DNA of 64,000 nucleotides from Thermanaerosceptrum fracticalcis (GTDB lineage: Bacteria > Bacillota > Peptococcia > DRI-13), in the NCBI RefSeq assembly GCF_000746025.2, contig NZ_CP045798.1:1598501-1662500 (forward strand). Direction: 5' to 3'. The number at the start of each line of letters is the position of its first letter. Positions within the stretch are counted from its first letter, which is position 1. The position numbers and the translations under genes were made by a program. Shown here piece after piece: positions 9,643 to 19,786 of the stretch. Below the pieces are notes generated by a model. The model worked only from the letters and a program-made list of their open reading frames with translations, had not been told where the DNA came from and ran no database searches.

Positions 9643-9669
9643 AAAAAGGAAGCAATCAACAGCTTCCCT
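9643..9669 (-). terminator. intrinsic terminator after the pucR-like gene
   Basis: Read on the minus strand, GGAAGC and its complement GCTTCC enclose an 8-nt loop and are followed at once by a run of seven T. The stem overlaps the last codons of the PucR-like regulator gene. It should separate the pyrB...pucR transcript from the pyrC2-pyrK-pyrD transcript, at least partly. Confidence 0.75.
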
Positions 9670-11254
9670 GTTTAGCTAAAAGATCCAGTATTTTTAATCC
9701 TAAATGCAGATCAAGCCTGCGTTCTCCTGCCTCCAAATCAGTACAGGCAATTTCACTGATTCTCTCCAAACGATACTGCAATGTCTTATAGTGGATAAAA
9801 AGCTCAGAAGCCGTCTTTTTGGCATTCCCTCCGTTTCGCAAGTAACATTCCAGGGTTTTTACCAAATCCGTTTTATGTGCTCTATCGTAATCCACTAAAT
9901 CATTAAGACCCCTGGGGATGAATTTTTTTAATTCCTCATGAGAAGGAAAGGAACAAAGGAGACGATAGACACCTATCTCTGAGAATAACGTGCAAGAACC
10001 CTCTCCCCAGACTTTTCGTCCAAACTCCAGGGCTTCAGAAGCTTCCAAAAAACTCTTACGGGCATCGGTAAGCGCATGGAAGACATCTCCCACACCCAGT
10101 GACAACGGGCAGGAGGATTTAACCTTGAGCTCCTGATGAAACTTAGGCAGGAGATTAAACACATTTTGGCTTTCTGTCTGAGGTAGATTAAGCAGTACCA
10201 CAAGGTTTCTACTGTCTGTCATGGCTACTACGGAATAACCTAGCGGCTTCAAATTCAGTTGCAACTCTTCATAATACCGGTAACGAAAATTTTCTGCCTG
10301 GTTTGGCTCAATTTTAGGAGAACAGTGCAAAACAAGAATCAAAAAACTTCCTTTCTCCGGTAAACCCAAAAAATGGGCACGTCGTTGGGCAACACTTTCT
10401 GTTTTGATATGCCCTAACAACAAATCTTCAATAAAATCATTACGAAAGCTTTTCTCTACCTGGTCAACGGCTTTACGCCGGAGTAAATCAACAGCTAAAA
10501 GGGGAAGAGAACTTTCTACAGAAAGCAAAGCATTACGTTCTATAGGATTGTTTTCCTGCCCCACAATAAGGTATCCTTCTACCACACCTTCGAGAATAAG
10601 GGGAAAAACATAATAGGGTAAAGCCTCTCGAGGAATTACTATTTCTAAAGGATTTGTCGTTTTCTGAATAATGTCCCTGAGCAGCGCCGAATTCAACCAA
10701 TTTTCAGGACTCTCCCCAAGTACTTTTAACTTCCTGTCCACAACAGCTACAGGATTATTAAACACTCCTGCCAGGACATATAATGATTCATACAGGCCGC
10801 CGCCGGAAAATATTACTTCTGAAAGTTTACGGTGAATCATTTCAAACTGTAAAAGCCGGGCAGTCTCCCTGTTGATAATTTCGGTCATAATGGGGTTAAT
10901 AACTTCAAGATAGGGAATCTGTTGTTCCATCTCAATGATGGGTAAAGCATATTCATTGGCCGTTTCCAACATCTCCGGGGGGATAGTATCGAGAAAACGC
11001 TTTGCTTTGACCACCAGGCCGGCAATGCCTTTTTTGGCTAGATCTTGAATTAGCCGGATGCGATCTTCTTCATTTTTGGAAACGGCAAAACCACTGGTAA
11101 GGATTAATTCATTCCCCTTGAGCCATTGGACAATATCAGGTACTTCCATAACTGTCACAGATTTAATTTCCCTGTCTATACCCCCATGGCCTGCCAAAAC
11201 TTTGGCCGTGCGCAAGCCGCCAATTTTCAGCGCCTCCTTTACAGTTATCCCCAT
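9656..11254 (-). CDS. PucR-family transcriptional regulator
   Basis: A 532-residue regulator. The N-terminal ~130 residues match the PucR-type sensory domain (VMEVPDIVQWLKGNELILTSGF). A middle GAF-like region follows, and the C-terminal ~80 residues hold the PucR helix-turn-helix (GGNAKKTASELFIHYKTLQYRLERI). Members of this family typically control purine or other nitrogen-compound catabolism. Here the gene sits inside the pyrimidine biosynthesis locus, between pyrE and pyrC2, in the same orientation. It may sense a nucleobase-related ligand, but that is inferred from position only. The start ATG 11254 follows GGAAGGGGGGAGAGC. Confidence 0.88.
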   Translation of the reverse strand: MGITVKEALKIGGLRTAKVLAGHGGIDREIKSVTVMEVPDIVQWLKGNELILTSGFAVSKNEEDRIRLIQDLAKKGIAGLVVKAKRFLDTIPPEMLETANEYALPIIEMEQQIPYLEVINPIMTEIINRETARLLQFEMIHRKLSEVIFSGGGLYESLYVLAGVFNNPVAVVDRKLKVLGESPENWLNSALLRDIIQKTTNPLEIVIPREALPYYVFPLILEGVVEGYLIVGQENNPIERNALLSVESSLPLLAVDLLRRKAVDQVEKSFRNDFIEDLLLGHIKTESVAQRRAHFLGLPEKGSFLILVLHCSPKIEPNQAENFRYRYYEELQLNLKPLGYSVVAMTDSRNLVVLLNLPQTESQNVFNLLPKFHQELKVKSSCPLSLGVGDVFHALTDARKSFLEASEALEFGRKVWGEGSCTLFSEIGVYRLLCSFPSHEELKKFIPRGLNDLVDYDRAHKTDLVKTLECYLRNGGNAKKTASELFIHYKTLQYRLERISEIACTDLEAGERRLDLHLGLKILDLLAKQGSC

Positions 11255-11356
11255 GCTCTCCCCCCTTCCTCTGTTGTCATTATTTTAACATACTGCGTGA
11301 CATTAAATAATCCATCGTGTTTTACTTCGGCCTTTTACTCTATAAAAAAACCGCAC

Positions 11357-11929
11357 TTATTTCCTGCTTCCCGGTTTATATAAAGGTAAGCCTTTTTTGC
11401 ACAAAGGGCATTCCTCAGGATCATAGTTATTCATTTTTATTTCCAAAAGGGAATAGTAGGGAACTGAAATTTTAGCCAAACCATTACTCCGGTCCACAAT
11501 GGATCCCACACCTATGACATGGGCGCCAAATCCTTCTACCAGGTCAATAACTTCCTGGGAAGATTTTCCTGTCGTGATAACATCCTCAACAACTAAAACT
11601 CTTTGCCCAGGTTCTATAGTAAACATTCTCCTTAAGGTCGTTACACCGTTCTCCCTTTCGGTAAAAATGCCGGGAACTCCCAGATGTCTGGCAACCTCAT
11701 AGGCAACAATGACCCCTCCCAAAGCAGGGCCGATAACTATATCAGGTTTATCTTTGCGAAAATGTTCGGCGATAACTCTGCATACTTTTTCCGATAAATC
11801 TGGTTCTTTAAGTAAAAGAGCGCACTGAACATAAGTATCACCATGGAGACCGGAGCTAAACTTAAAATGTCCTTCTTTAAAAGCACCAACACTTTTGAGC
11901 ATCTCTAATACCTGGGTGGAATCTAACAT
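11357..11929 (-). CDS. pyrE: orotate phosphoribosyltransferase
   Basis: A 190-residue enzyme that joins orotate to PRPP to give orotidine 5'-phosphate. The PRPP-binding motif VLVVEDVITTGKSS is intact near residue 110 and the GALGG-type loop (GPALGGVIVAYEVA) precedes it. The length is typical of the short bacterial form. The C-terminus has an unusual Cys pair (ECPLCKKG), seen in some Firmicutes relatives, which could bind metal. The gene starts at ATG 11929 and follows pyrF by 24 nt. Confidence 0.95.
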   Translation of the reverse strand: MLDSTQVLEMLKSVGAFKEGHFKFSSGLHGDTYVQCALLLKEPDLSEKVCRVIAEHFRKDKPDIVIGPALGGVIVAYEVARHLGVPGIFTERENGVTTLRRMFTIEPGQRVLVVEDVITTGKSSQEVIDLVEGFGAHVIGVGSIVDRSNGLAKISVPYYSLLEIKMNNYDPEECPLCKKGLPLYKPGSRK

Positions 11930-11953
11930 AACCTATCATCCTTTCTATATGGT

Positions 11954-12670
11954 TTAGGAAACAGTGCTTAGTTCCTCAATGATTCTAAGGGCTGCCAACC
12001 GTGGATCCTGGGCCTGGGTAATGGGCCTCCCCACTACAATATAATCAGCACCTAATTCAATGGCCTTACGAGGGGTAAGAATACGCTTCTGATCCCCTGC
12101 CTCGGCCCAGGAAGGCCGCACACCTGGACAAAGAATTTTAAAATCAGGGCCACAGGTTTCCCGGATGAGACTAATCTCCTGGGGAGACGCTACTACCCCG
12201 TCCAGACCTGATTCCTGGGCTAATTTGGCCCAAGCCCTTACAGTCCGGCGTAAATCCGGCAAACCAATATCCTTCAGATCTTCCTCATCCATGCTTGTCA
12301 AAACTGTAATAGCCAGGAGCAGGGGTTTCCTTACCTGAAGAAATTCTGCCTGCTCCTGTACGGCCTGAGCGGCTTTACTCAGCATTTCCCGACCGCCCGC
12401 CGCATGCACATCGAATATAGTCGCTCCCTGAGCCACTGCCTGGCGAGAAGCCTGGGCAACAGTATTGGGTATATCATGAAATTTTAAATCTAAAAAAACT
12501 TCTTTTCCCATCTCCCGCAGCTTAACAACAGCCTCACCGCGGCTGGCCAAATATAGTTCCAGGCCAACCTTATAAAACATAACTTCCGGTACCTGATTTA
12601 CCAGTTTTTCCGCTTCCCCCCATGTGGGAAAATCCAGAGCCACAATAAGCCTTTTATCAGTATTCTTCAT
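11954..12670 (-). CDS. pyrF: orotidine-5'-phosphate decarboxylase
   Basis: A 238-residue TIM-barrel enzyme that decarboxylates OMP to UMP, the last step of the pathway. The catalytic Asp-x-Lys-x-x-Asp signature is present as DLKFHDIPNT near residue 60, and the phosphate-gripping IVVGRPIT block lies near the C-terminus. The start ATG 12670 follows AAAGGAGGAAAAC. It lies between carB and pyrE in the minus-strand operon, with an 88-nt gap after carB. Confidence 0.95.
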   Translation of the reverse strand: MKNTDKRLIVALDFPTWGEAEKLVNQVPEVMFYKVGLELYLASRGEAVVKLREMGKEVFLDLKFHDIPNTVAQASRQAVAQGATIFDVHAAGGREMLSKAAQAVQEQAEFLQVRKPLLLAITVLTSMDEEDLKDIGLPDLRRTVRAWAKLAQESGLDGVVASPQEISLIRETCGPDFKILCPGVRPSWAEAGDQKRILTPRKAIELGADYIVVGRPITQAQDPRLAALRIIEELSTVS

Positions 12671-12758
12671 GTTTTCCTCCTTTCAGGCTATCCCTATGAA
12701 ACCTGTAATTATTGCTGTTGACTAACACTTCATTCTGAAAACTGTTGCGGGAAGCCGT

Positions 12759-15700
12759 CTATACATACTCCTGCAGGGCTTTAACCCCTAATCCCCGTCC
12801 CTTTCTTTCCTTAATTACTTTAAGAAGTCCCGTACAAGTGTCCAGGGAAGTAAGGCAGGGAATGTTAAACTCCACGGCTGCCCGGCGAATCTGGAAACCG
12901 TCACGCTGGGGTTCTTTTCCTTTGGTTAAAGTGTTAATCACAAAGCCCAGCTTACCTCCCCGGATTAAGTCCACTACATCCGGTTTGCCCTGGTTAATCT
13001 TGGCCACCTCACGGACCGGGATGTTATGCTCTCTTAATAATTTGGCCGTACCTGCGGTAGCCCAGATAGTAAAGCCTAATTCGCTGAACTCCCGTAAGAC
13101 AGGCAAGGCTTCCCTCTTATCCTTATCAGCTACAGTAGCCAGTATGTCCCCTTCCTCAGGAATCTGATAGCCTGCCCCCAGGAAGGCCTTGGTGAGGGCT
13201 AAAGTGAATTCGTCGGCCAGTCCCATAACTTCACCGGTAGATTTCATTTCCGGTCCCAGGGATGTTTCCACACCGGAAAGCTTGTTAAAGGAGAAAACGG
13301 GCATTTTAATAGCTACCAGTTCAGGCGCGGGCCATAATCCCCCACCATAACCCATGATCTCCAGGGTCTCGCCCAGCATAATCCTGGTAGCCAGCTTCAC
13401 CATGGGAATCCCTGTGACTTTACTCAAGAAAGGCACTGTCCGGCTGGCCCGGGGATTCACTTCCAGAACATAAATCTCATCTCCCTGAATGACAAACTGG
13501 ATGTTGACCAGGCCTTTTATCCTAAGTCCTAATGCTAACTTTTCCGTATATTGGACCAGTCTTTGTCTTAAATCCTCATTTAAAGTTTGAGGTGGGTAAA
13601 TGGCAATACTGTCTCCTGAATGGACCCCGGCTCTTTCCAAATGCTCCATGATACCGGGTATGAGCACCCTCTCCCCGTCGCAGATAGCGTCGACTTCCAC
13701 TTCTTTTCCCACCAGATAACGGTCTACCAGGACAGGATGTTCCGGGGAGATGCGCACGGCCTCGGCCAGGTAATTAGTGAGGTCTTCTTCGGTATGGACT
13801 ATCTCCATAGCCCTTCCTCCCAGTACATAAGAGGGGCGAACCAGAACCGGGAAACCCAGCTTAGCGGCAATGGCCCTGGCTTCATGCTGGCTGTGGGCCA
13901 TGCTGCCCTGAGGCCGGGGGATGCCTAGCTCCTCCAGGAGGGCATCAAATTTCTCCCTGTCCTCGGCACGGTCAATGTCCTCCACACTGGTGCCCAGGAT
14001 GGTGATTCCGGCCTGAGCCAGGGGTTTGGCCAGGTTGATGGCTGTCTGCCCGCCGAACTGGACGATGACACCGGCTGGTTCTTCCGCCTCGATGACGTTC
14101 AAAACGTTTTCCAGGGTCAGGGGTTCGAAGAAGAGACGGTCGGAAGTATCGGGGTCGGTACTGACCGTTTCCGGATTGTTATTAATCACAATGGCTTCAA
14201 TGTCCCTTTCTTTTAAGGCCCAGGAGGAATGGACCGAACAATAATCAAACTCGATGCCCTGTCCGATACGGATAGGTCCTGAACCTAAGACCACCACTTT
14301 CTTTTTTTCAGAGGGTTCCAGTTCATTTTCCTCGCCATAGCTGGAGTAATAATAAGGTGTGGTGGCAGCAAATTCACCGGCACAGGTATCCACCATGCGA
14401 AAACCCGCTTTCACGCCCAGGGCCAGCCTCTCCCGGCGAATTTCCTTTTCCCTTTTACCCAGGAGATAGGCCAACTGGTAGTCGCTAAAACCGTATTTTT
14501 TGGCAGTAAGCCAGTCCTCGCGGCTCCACTCTTTCTTCTGGGTCAGGGTCATTTCAATCTCCACGATATGGGCCAGGTTTTCCAGGAAGAATAAATCTAT
14601 CCCCGTGAGATGGTGAAGTTGTTCCACGGAGACGCCGCGCCGTAAACTCTCCGCCACTACAAAAAGCCGTTCATCATCGGCCTGTTGCATTTTTTCCTGG
14701 AGCTCTCTCCAGGTAAACTTCTGAAATTGGGGTACCAGGAGGCCTACAAAGTTCATCTCCAGGGAACGGATGGCCTTTAAGAGGGCCGAAGCAAAATTCC
14801 TGCCCAGAGCCATGACCTCACCCGTGGCTTTCATCTGGGAGCCCAGGGTTCTCCTGGCTGTAGTAAACTTATCAAAGGGCCAGCGGGGTATTTTTACGAC
14901 TACATAATCCAGAGCCGGTTCGAAACAGGCTGAAGTATTACCTGTAACACTGTTGGCGATTTCATCCAGGGTATAGCCCAGAGCAATCTTGGCCGCCACT
15001 TTGGCGATGGGGTATCCCGTAGCTTTGGAAGCCAAAGCACTGGAACGGCTGACCCGGGGATTGACTTCAATCACGTAATATTTACTGCTGTGGGGGTCCA
15101 GGGCGTACTGGATATTGCAGCCGCCCTCTATCCCCAGGGCTCTGATGATCTTTAAGGCTGCACTCCTCAGCATCTGGTAATCCCGGTCAGAAAGGGTCTG
15201 GGTAGGTGCTACCACAATACTGTCTCCTGTATGAATACCCACAGGGTCAACGTTTTCCATGGAACATATGGTAATACAGTTATCATGAGAATCCCGCATG
15301 ACTTCAAACTCAATTTCCTTCCAGCCCGCCACACTCCGTTCAATTAACAACTGGCGGTTCAGACTGTATTTTAAGCCCTTCATGGCGATGTCCGTAAGCT
15401 GTTCCTCATTTTCCGCCACACCGCCCCCGGTGCCGCCCAGGGTATATCCGGGCCGCACGATGACAGGATAGCCGATTTGCCCGGCGAAGATCACGGCTTC
15501 TTCCACACTGCCCACAATGGCGCTCTCAGGAACAGGTTCATGGATTTCACCCATGGTGGCTTTGAACATTTCCCGGTCTTCCGCCTTTTCAATGGCACTT
15601 AAGGGTGTACCCAGGAGCCTGACGCCTTCCCTTTCCAGAACCCCTTTCTTGGCAAGCTTTAAGGCCATGTTTAACCCCACCTGCCCCCCCAGGGTAGCCA

Positions 15701-15959
15701 GGAGACCCTGGGGTTTTTCTTTTTTAATAATCTCTTCCAGGACATCTTCCGTCAGGGGTTCAAGGTAGACCCGGGAAGCCATATGGGCATCGGTCATGAT
15801 GGTGGCCGGGTTGGAATTGACCAGAACCACCTCGATACCTTCTTCTTTTAAGGCCCGGCAGGCCTGGGTACCGGCATAGTCAAATTCTGCCGCCTGCCCG
15901 ATGACAATGGGACCGGAACCAATGACCAGGACTTTTTGCAATCCTGCTGCCTTAGGCAT
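12759..15959 (-). CDS. carB: carbamoyl-phosphate synthase large subunit
   Basis: A 1066-residue enzyme of normal full length. It makes carbamoyl phosphate from bicarbonate, ammonia (from CarA) and two ATP. Two homologous ATP-grasp halves are visible, each opening with a similar block ([21 protein letters not shown] and [20 protein letters not shown]). A C-terminal MGS-like allosteric domain ends the protein. I chose ATG 15959 (MPKAAGLQ) because GGAG lies 8 nt upstream. It overlaps the end of carA by 8 nt, so the two subunits are translationally coupled. The allosteric domain normally responds to UMP and ornithine. Confidence 0.96.
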   Translation of the reverse strand: MPKAAGLQKVLVIGSGPIVIGQAAEFDYAGTQACRALKEEGIEVVLVNSNPATIMTDAHMASRVYLEPLTEDVLEEIIKKEKPQGLLATLGGQVGLNMALKLAKKGVLEREGVRLLGTPLSAIEKAEDREMFKATMGEIHEPVPESAIVGSVEEAVIFAGQIGYPVIVRPGYTLGGTGGGVAENEEQLTDIAMKGLKYSLNRQLLIERSVAGWKEIEFEVMRDSHDNCITICSMENVDPVGIHTGDSIVVAPTQTLSDRDYQMLRSAALKIIRALGIEGGCNIQYALDPHSSKYYVIEVNPRVSRSSALASKATGYPIAKVAAKIALGYTLDEIANSVTGNTSACFEPALDYVVVKIPRWPFDKFTTARRTLGSQMKATGEVMALGRNFASALLKAIRSLEMNFVGLLVPQFQKFTWRELQEKMQQADDERLFVVAESLRRGVSVEQLHHLTGIDLFFLENLAHIVEIEMTLTQKKEWSREDWLTAKKYGFSDYQLAYLLGKREKEIRRERLALGVKAGFRMVDTCAGEFAATTPYYYSSYGEENELEPSEKKKVVVLGSGPIRIGQGIEFDYCSVHSSWALKERDIEAIVINNNPETVSTDPDTSDRLFFEPLTLENVLNVIEAEEPAGVIVQFGGQTAINLAKPLAQAGITILGTSVEDIDRAEDREKFDALLEELGIPRPQGSMAHSQHEARAIAAKLGFPVLVRPSYVLGGRAMEIVHTEEDLTNYLAEAVRISPEHPVLVDRYLVGKEVEVDAICDGERVLIPGIMEHLERAGVHSGDSIAIYPPQTLNEDLRQRLVQYTEKLALGLRIKGLVNIQFVIQGDEIYVLEVNPRASRTVPFLSKVTGIPMVKLATRIMLGETLEIMGYGGGLWPAPELVAIKMPVFSFNKLSGVETSLGPEMKSTGEVMGLADEFTLALTKAFLGAGYQIPEEGDILATVADKDKREALPVLREFSELGFTIWATAGTAKLLREHNIPVREVAKINQGKPDVVDLIRGGKLGFVINTLTKGKEPQRDGFQIRRAAVEFNIPCLTSLDTCTGLLKVIKERKGRGLGVKALQEYV

Positions 15960-17052
15960 GACTAACACTCCTTTCCCGCCCGTATTCCTTCACCATTTCC
16001 AGAAAACGGCCAAAGAGTTCTGCTGTATCCTGGGGACCAGGACATGCCTCGGGGTGAAACTGTACGGAGAAGGCCGGTTTCGTTTTATGTCTTAAACCCT
16101 CCACCGTCTGGTCATGGAGATTGATATGGGTTATTTCTATTTCTTTACCGTCCAGGCTTTCCTTAGCCAGGGCATACCCGTGATTCTGAGAAGTAATGTG
16201 GACCCGGTTGGTGATCAGGTCTTTGACCGGGTGGTTGCCGCCCCGGTGGCCGAATTTTAATTTATATGTGGTGCCGCCCAGGGCCAGGCCCAGGAGCTGG
16301 TGGCCCAGACAGATACCCATAACCGGTATTCCGGCATCCAGGACTCCTCTGATCATGGGCAGGGTATAATCTACATCCTGGGGATCACCGGGCCCGTTAG
16401 ACAAAACCACACCCCAGGGTTTCCTGGCCAGGATTTCCTCTGCCGTAACCGTGGCAGGTACTACCGTGACCTGGCAGTTCAAATGCTGTAAAGCTTTTAT
16501 AATATTGCCCTTAGCACCGTAGTCCACCACAACCACTGGGTACTCTCCCCCAGGCAGGGTATAACTCTCTTTAGTCGTAACACCCTTTACCAGATGAGGC
16601 CCTGTGACAGGTTCCAGCCTCCTGGCCTTCTCCACCAGTTCTTCGGGTGTTGACTCGGTGCTGATAATGCCCAGCATGGTTCCAGCCTGTCTCAGGTGTT
16701 TGGTCAGGGCCCTTGTGTCCACATCTTTGATTCCCACAATATTTTGGGAGACCAGGTAGCGGTGGAGATTCTGTTCGGAACGAAAGTTACTGGGCTGGTT
16801 GCATAATTCCTTGATCACCAAACCCCTGGCCTGGGACCTGGGGGATTCTTCATCCTCCCGGTTTACCCCGTAGTTGCCGATAAGGGGGTAGGTTAAAACA
16901 ATAATCTGCCCTGCATAAGAAGGGTCCGTTAAGATTTCCTGGTAACCTGTCATGCTGGTATTGAAAACCACTTCACCTGCAGTTTCTCCTACCAGGCCAA
17001 TGGACTTGCCTTCAAAGATTCTCCCGTCTGCCAAACATAGATAAGCTTTCAA
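15952..17052 (-). CDS. carA: carbamoyl-phosphate synthase small (glutaminase) subunit
   Basis: A 366-residue glutaminase subunit that releases ammonia from glutamine and channels it to CarB. The N-terminal CPSase small domain ([21 protein letters not shown]) is followed by a class I GATase domain with the catalytic Cys in [12 protein letters not shown] and the His/Glu in FHPEACPG. The start is a TTG directly after the stop of the upstream pyrC, with GGAGGG 7 nt before it. The gene sits between pyrC and carB in one transcript. Confidence 0.96.
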   Translation of the reverse strand: MKAYLCLADGRIFEGKSIGLVGETAGEVVFNTSMTGYQEILTDPSYAGQIIVLTYPLIGNYGVNREDEESPRSQARGLVIKELCNQPSNFRSEQNLHRYLVSQNIVGIKDVDTRALTKHLRQAGTMLGIISTESTPEELVEKARRLEPVTGPHLVKGVTTKESYTLPGGEYPVVVVDYGAKGNIIKALQHLNCQVTVVPATVTAEEILARKPWGVVLSNGPGDPQDVDYTLPMIRGVLDAGIPVMGICLGHQLLGLALGGTTYKLKFGHRGGNHPVKDLITNRVHITSQNHGYALAKESLDGKEIEITHINLHDQTVEGLRHKTKPAFSVQFHPEACPGPQDTAELFGRFLEMVKEYGRERSVSHA

Positions 17053-18348
17053 TTATCTGCCCTCCTTTACTTTACCGTCCTCCATCACAATCTTCCCATC
17101 CACGATGGTCATTACAGGCCAGCCCTGGTAAGTTTTCCCGTCTACCGGGCTGTTCTTGCCCTTGGAGTAAAAATCTTTAGCCACAACTTTTTTCTTTAAG
17201 TCGGGGTCAATTACCGTAATATCTGCCACAGCACCGGGTGCCAGATACCCCCTGTCTAATTTCAGGATTTTTGCCGGCCCCGTGGTAAACCTGGCTATTA
17301 ATTCCCGGGGTTTCATCAAACCTGACACCACCAGGGCATCCCAGCACATGGGCACTGCTGTTTCTAATCCCGAGATACCGTTAGGTGCCTTGGCAAATTC
17401 CTGTTCCTTATCTTCACTGGCCCAGGGCGCGTGGTCCGTGGCCACACATTCAATAACCCCCTCCTTAAGGGCCTGGCGCACAGCAGTTAAGTGCTCGGGA
17501 CTGCGCAGGGGCGGGCTTACTTTAGTACTGGTGTTGTAGGTCTTCACCTCTTCATCGGTTAAGCAGAGATGGTGAGGAGTTACCTCTGCCGTAACCTTGA
17601 TTCCTCGCTCTTTGGCAAACCTGAGGAGTTCCACGCTGCCCGCCGTGCTGAGATGGGCCAGGTGGAGCCGGCCACCGGTGAGCTCGGCCAGGAGAATATC
17701 CCGGGCCACCATGATTTCTTCGGCTTGAGGGGGAATTCCCTTGAGTCCAAGCACCGTGGACCAGTAACCTTCATGCATTAAACCCTCGGCTGTAAGGTAA
17801 TGGTCTTCGCTGTGGGAAATAACGGGTATGTCAAAGAGTTTGCAGTATTCCAAGGCCCGGCGCATCACCTCACTGTTGGTCACAGGCTCGCCGTCGTCGG
17901 AAATACCCACGGCTCCGGCCCGGTATAAGCTGCCGATTTCCGCAATTTCCTGGCCCTGCTGCCCTTTGCTCACCGTACCCAGGGGCAGCACTCTAGAGAG
18001 GCCTGCCTTTTCCGCCCTGGCTTTAATTAGTTCAACCACACCCTCATTATCGGCACAGGGTTTGGTGTTGGGCATGGCGGTGATGGTGGTAAAACCACCG
18101 GCCACAGCGGCCTGGCAGCCGGTCAATATGGTTTCATGGGCTTCCCCGCCGGGTTCCCGCAGGTGTACATGAAGGTCAATAAAGCCGGGAGCCACGATTT
18201 TTCCCGTTACATCTATGGTTTCCACATTTTTCTCCTGCAACTCAGAAGACATTTCAACTATCCTGCCGTTCTCTATCAAAAGATCCAGGATTTTTTCCAG
18301 ACCGGACCTGGGATCTATGACCAGTCCGCCTTTCAAGATGTATTTCAT
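17053..18348 (-). CDS. pyrC: dihydroorotase, first paralogue (PyrC1)
   Basis: A 431-residue type I dihydroorotase, third step of UMP synthesis. It has HVHLREPGGEAHETI, AHLSTAG, TDHAPW and the NGISGLETA block. The family segment usually read as EYKETI is EAHETI here, while the metal histidines are kept. It is about the same length as the paralogue at 8232-9530 and clearly homologous to it. It lies directly between pyrB (1-nt gap) and carA (no gap), the canonical position, so it is the more likely main housekeeping copy. Confidence 0.93.
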   Translation of the reverse strand: MKYILKGGLVIDPRSGLEKILDLLIENGRIVEMSSELQEKNVETIDVTGKIVAPGFIDLHVHLREPGGEAHETILTGCQAAVAGGFTTITAMPNTKPCADNEGVVELIKARAEKAGLSRVLPLGTVSKGQQGQEIAEIGSLYRAGAVGISDDGEPVTNSEVMRRALEYCKLFDIPVISHSEDHYLTAEGLMHEGYWSTVLGLKGIPPQAEEIMVARDILLAELTGGRLHLAHLSTAGSVELLRFAKERGIKVTAEVTPHHLCLTDEEVKTYNTSTKVSPPLRSPEHLTAVRQALKEGVIECVATDHAPWASEDKEQEFAKAPNGISGLETAVPMCWDALVVSGLMKPRELIARFTTGPAKILKLDRGYLAPGAVADITVIDPDLKKKVVAKDFYSKGKNSPVDGKTYQGWPVMTIVDGKIVMEDGKVKEGR

Positions 18349-18349
18349 C

Positions 18350-19279
18350 TTACCACTCCTCCTTCTGTCCCAACATCAGGTATAAGAGGGCCATCCGCAC
18401 AGCCACCCCGTGGGTAACCTGTTCATTGATTACCGAGTGGAGACCGTCTGCCACCTCACCGGAAATTTCAATGCCCCGGTTCATGGGTCCCGGGTGCAGG
18501 ACCAGGCAATCTTTAGCGGCCAGCTGCAGGCGCTCCCGGTTTAAACCAAAGAGCTGGCTGTATTCCCGTAAAGTGGGAAAAAGCCCGGCCTTCTGCCTTT
18601 CCAGCTGGATTCTAAGCATCATGACCACCTGGGCATCCTGTAAGGCCTCGTTGATGTCATAAGTAACCTTTACCCCCAGCTTCTCTAATCCGTGAGGAAT
18701 CAGGGTAGGCGGGCCGCATAACCAGACCTGGGCCCCCATTTTGGTGAGCCCATGGATATTGGACCGGGCTACCCGGCTGTGCAGGATATCGCCGATGATG
18801 GCTACTTTTAAACCTTTTAATTCGCCCAGATGTTCTTTCATGGTCATCATGTCAAGAAGGGCCTGGGTGGGATGTTCATGGAACCCGTCCCCGGCATTGA
18901 TTACTCGAGCCCTCAGATACTGGCCAAGCATCTGGGGGGCACCGGACATACTGTGCCGGATGACCACAATGTCAGCCCCCATCATCTCCAGGGTTAACCC
19001 GGTGTCCTTCAGGCTCTCACCCTTGACCACACTGCTGGTCGAGGTACTAATGTTAATGACATCTGCACTCATGTACTTGCCGGCCAGCTCAAAAGAGGTC
19101 CGGGTCCGGGTACTGGCTTCGTAAAAAAGATTGATGATCGCCTTCCCCCTGAGTGTGGGTATTTTTTTAATGTCACGTTTGAGGACGTTTTTCATCTCCC
19201 TGGCTGTCTGGAGAATGTTTTCGATCTCTTCCACACTTAATTGTTCCATAGTGATAAGATCCTTCGCTTTAATTCCCAT
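18350..19279 (-). CDS. pyrB: aspartate carbamoyltransferase catalytic subunit
   Basis: A 309-residue enzyme that makes carbamoyl-aspartate from carbamoyl phosphate and aspartate. The carbamoyl-phosphate-binding STRTRTSFE motif lies near residue 56, HPTQALLDM near residue 137 and HPGPMNRG near the C-terminal third. No pyrI regulatory subunit gene is seen, which fits the unregulated Firmicutes type. It is the first gene of the pyr transcript, starting at ATG 19279 behind GGAGGGAG, about 36 nt after the last attenuator stem. Confidence 0.96.
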   Translation of the reverse strand: MGIKAKDLITMEQLSVEEIENILQTAREMKNVLKRDIKKIPTLRGKAIINLFYEASTRTRTSFELAGKYMSADVINISTSTSSVVKGESLKDTGLTLEMMGADIVVIRHSMSGAPQMLGQYLRARVINAGDGFHEHPTQALLDMMTMKEHLGELKGLKVAIIGDILHSRVARSNIHGLTKMGAQVWLCGPPTLIPHGLEKLGVKVTYDINEALQDAQVVMMLRIQLERQKAGLFPTLREYSQLFGLNRERLQLAAKDCLVLHPGPMNRGIEISGEVADGLHSVINEQVTHGVAVRMALLYLMLGQKEEW

Positions 19280-19314
19280 TTACACTCCCTCCGTTCAAAG
19301 ATAGTTTGTGAAAT

Positions 19315-19345
19315 TAAGAAACCTCCTAGCCATCAGGCTAGGAGG
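19315..19345 (-). terminator. attenuator terminator 2 of the pyr leader
   Basis: On the minus strand a perfect 10-bp stem (CCTCCTAGCC / GGCTAGGAGG, 4-nt loop) is followed by TTTCTT, just before pyrB. Its 5' arm can alternatively pair with the segment after the second PyrR loop: AGGCTAG and GGTGTA there are complementary to CTAGCCT and TACACC. That makes a mutually exclusive antiterminator, the standard pyr attenuation design. Confidence 0.85.
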
Positions 19346-19384
19346 TGTAGATACGTACACAAATCTCTCTCGTACACCCTTACT

Positions 19385-19398
19385 AGCCTCTCTGGACT
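19385..19398 (-). promoter_or_regulatory. PyrR-binding loop 2 (anti-antiterminator)
   Basis: Minus-strand AGTCCAGAGAGGCT matches the PyrR RNA-binding consensus (ARUCCNGNGAGGYU, with the UCCNGNGAG core). In Bacillus-type systems UMP-bound PyrR stabilises this hairpin and so allows the downstream terminator to form. The element belongs with the terminator at 19315-19345. Confidence 0.88.
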
Positions 19399-19431
19399 AA
19401 TTTCAAGGGAATCCCTCATAAATTTGTAATC

Positions 19432-19469
19432 AAAAAGGCCTACTTACTAAGGCAGCTTAGTAAGTAGGC
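19432..19469 (-). terminator. attenuator terminator 1 of the pyr leader
   Basis: A perfect 13-bp inverted repeat (GCCTACTTACTAA at 19438-19450 and its complement at 19457-19469, 6-nt loop), read on the minus strand and followed by CTTTTTG. The segment just upstream (GGCAG...TAGGCT) can pair with AGCCTA...CTGCC of the stem's 5' side to form an antiterminator. Confidence 0.82.
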
Positions 19470-19507
19470 TAGATAGCGAAGATATTATAGAATAAAAGCC
19501 TAATCCC

Positions 19508-19537
19508 AACTGCCTTGCCGGTCTCACAGGACCAGTT
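19508..19537 (-). promoter_or_regulatory. PyrR-binding loop 1 (anti-antiterminator)
   Basis: Minus-strand GTCCTGTGAGAC sits inside a hairpin closed by AACTG/CAGTT. It contains the UCCNGNGAG core of PyrR-binding loops and lies about 30 nt after the predicted transcription start. With terminator 1 it makes a first complete attenuator ahead of the second one. Confidence 0.78.
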
Positions 19538-19571
19538 TAAAGGCTCGGTTTTATATACCATTATTGGACTA

Positions 19572-19600
19572 AGTATAATATTTATTGCGGAGCATGTCAA
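19572..19600 (-). promoter_or_regulatory. sigma-A promoter of the pyr operon
   Basis: On the minus strand TTGACA (19595-19600) and TATACT (19572-19577) are separated by exactly 17 nt. This is a near-perfect vegetative promoter directed at the pyrB leader. Transcription should start near 19565. Confidence 0.88.
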
Positions 19601-19724
19601 CTTCCGTCATCGGTTTTGATGGATGTATTTTAAAGCTAAATGACTATAACTCCGCTAAACAAAAGAATTCACTTGTTAAAAGTAAAATTTTTCGATAAAC
19701 TGTAAAAAGCGGATAATAAGGTTA

Positions 19725-19778
19725 GGGGACACACCTGCTAAAGTTTGGGTTTGCTTTCTTGAGACAGGAATGTCCCCA
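19725..19778. repeat. GGGGACA...TGTCCCC interspersed repeat, copy A
   Basis: A 54-bp unit with GGGGACACACCTGC at one end and GACAGGAATGTCCCC at the other. The ends are partly complementary (GGGGACA/TGTCCCC and CCTG/CAGG), so the unit could fold into a hairpin. A degenerate copy follows directly and a longer copy lies at 53999-54119. It resembles REP or MITE-type intergenic repeats. Confidence 0.65.
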
Positions 19779-19786
19779 TCGGCATT

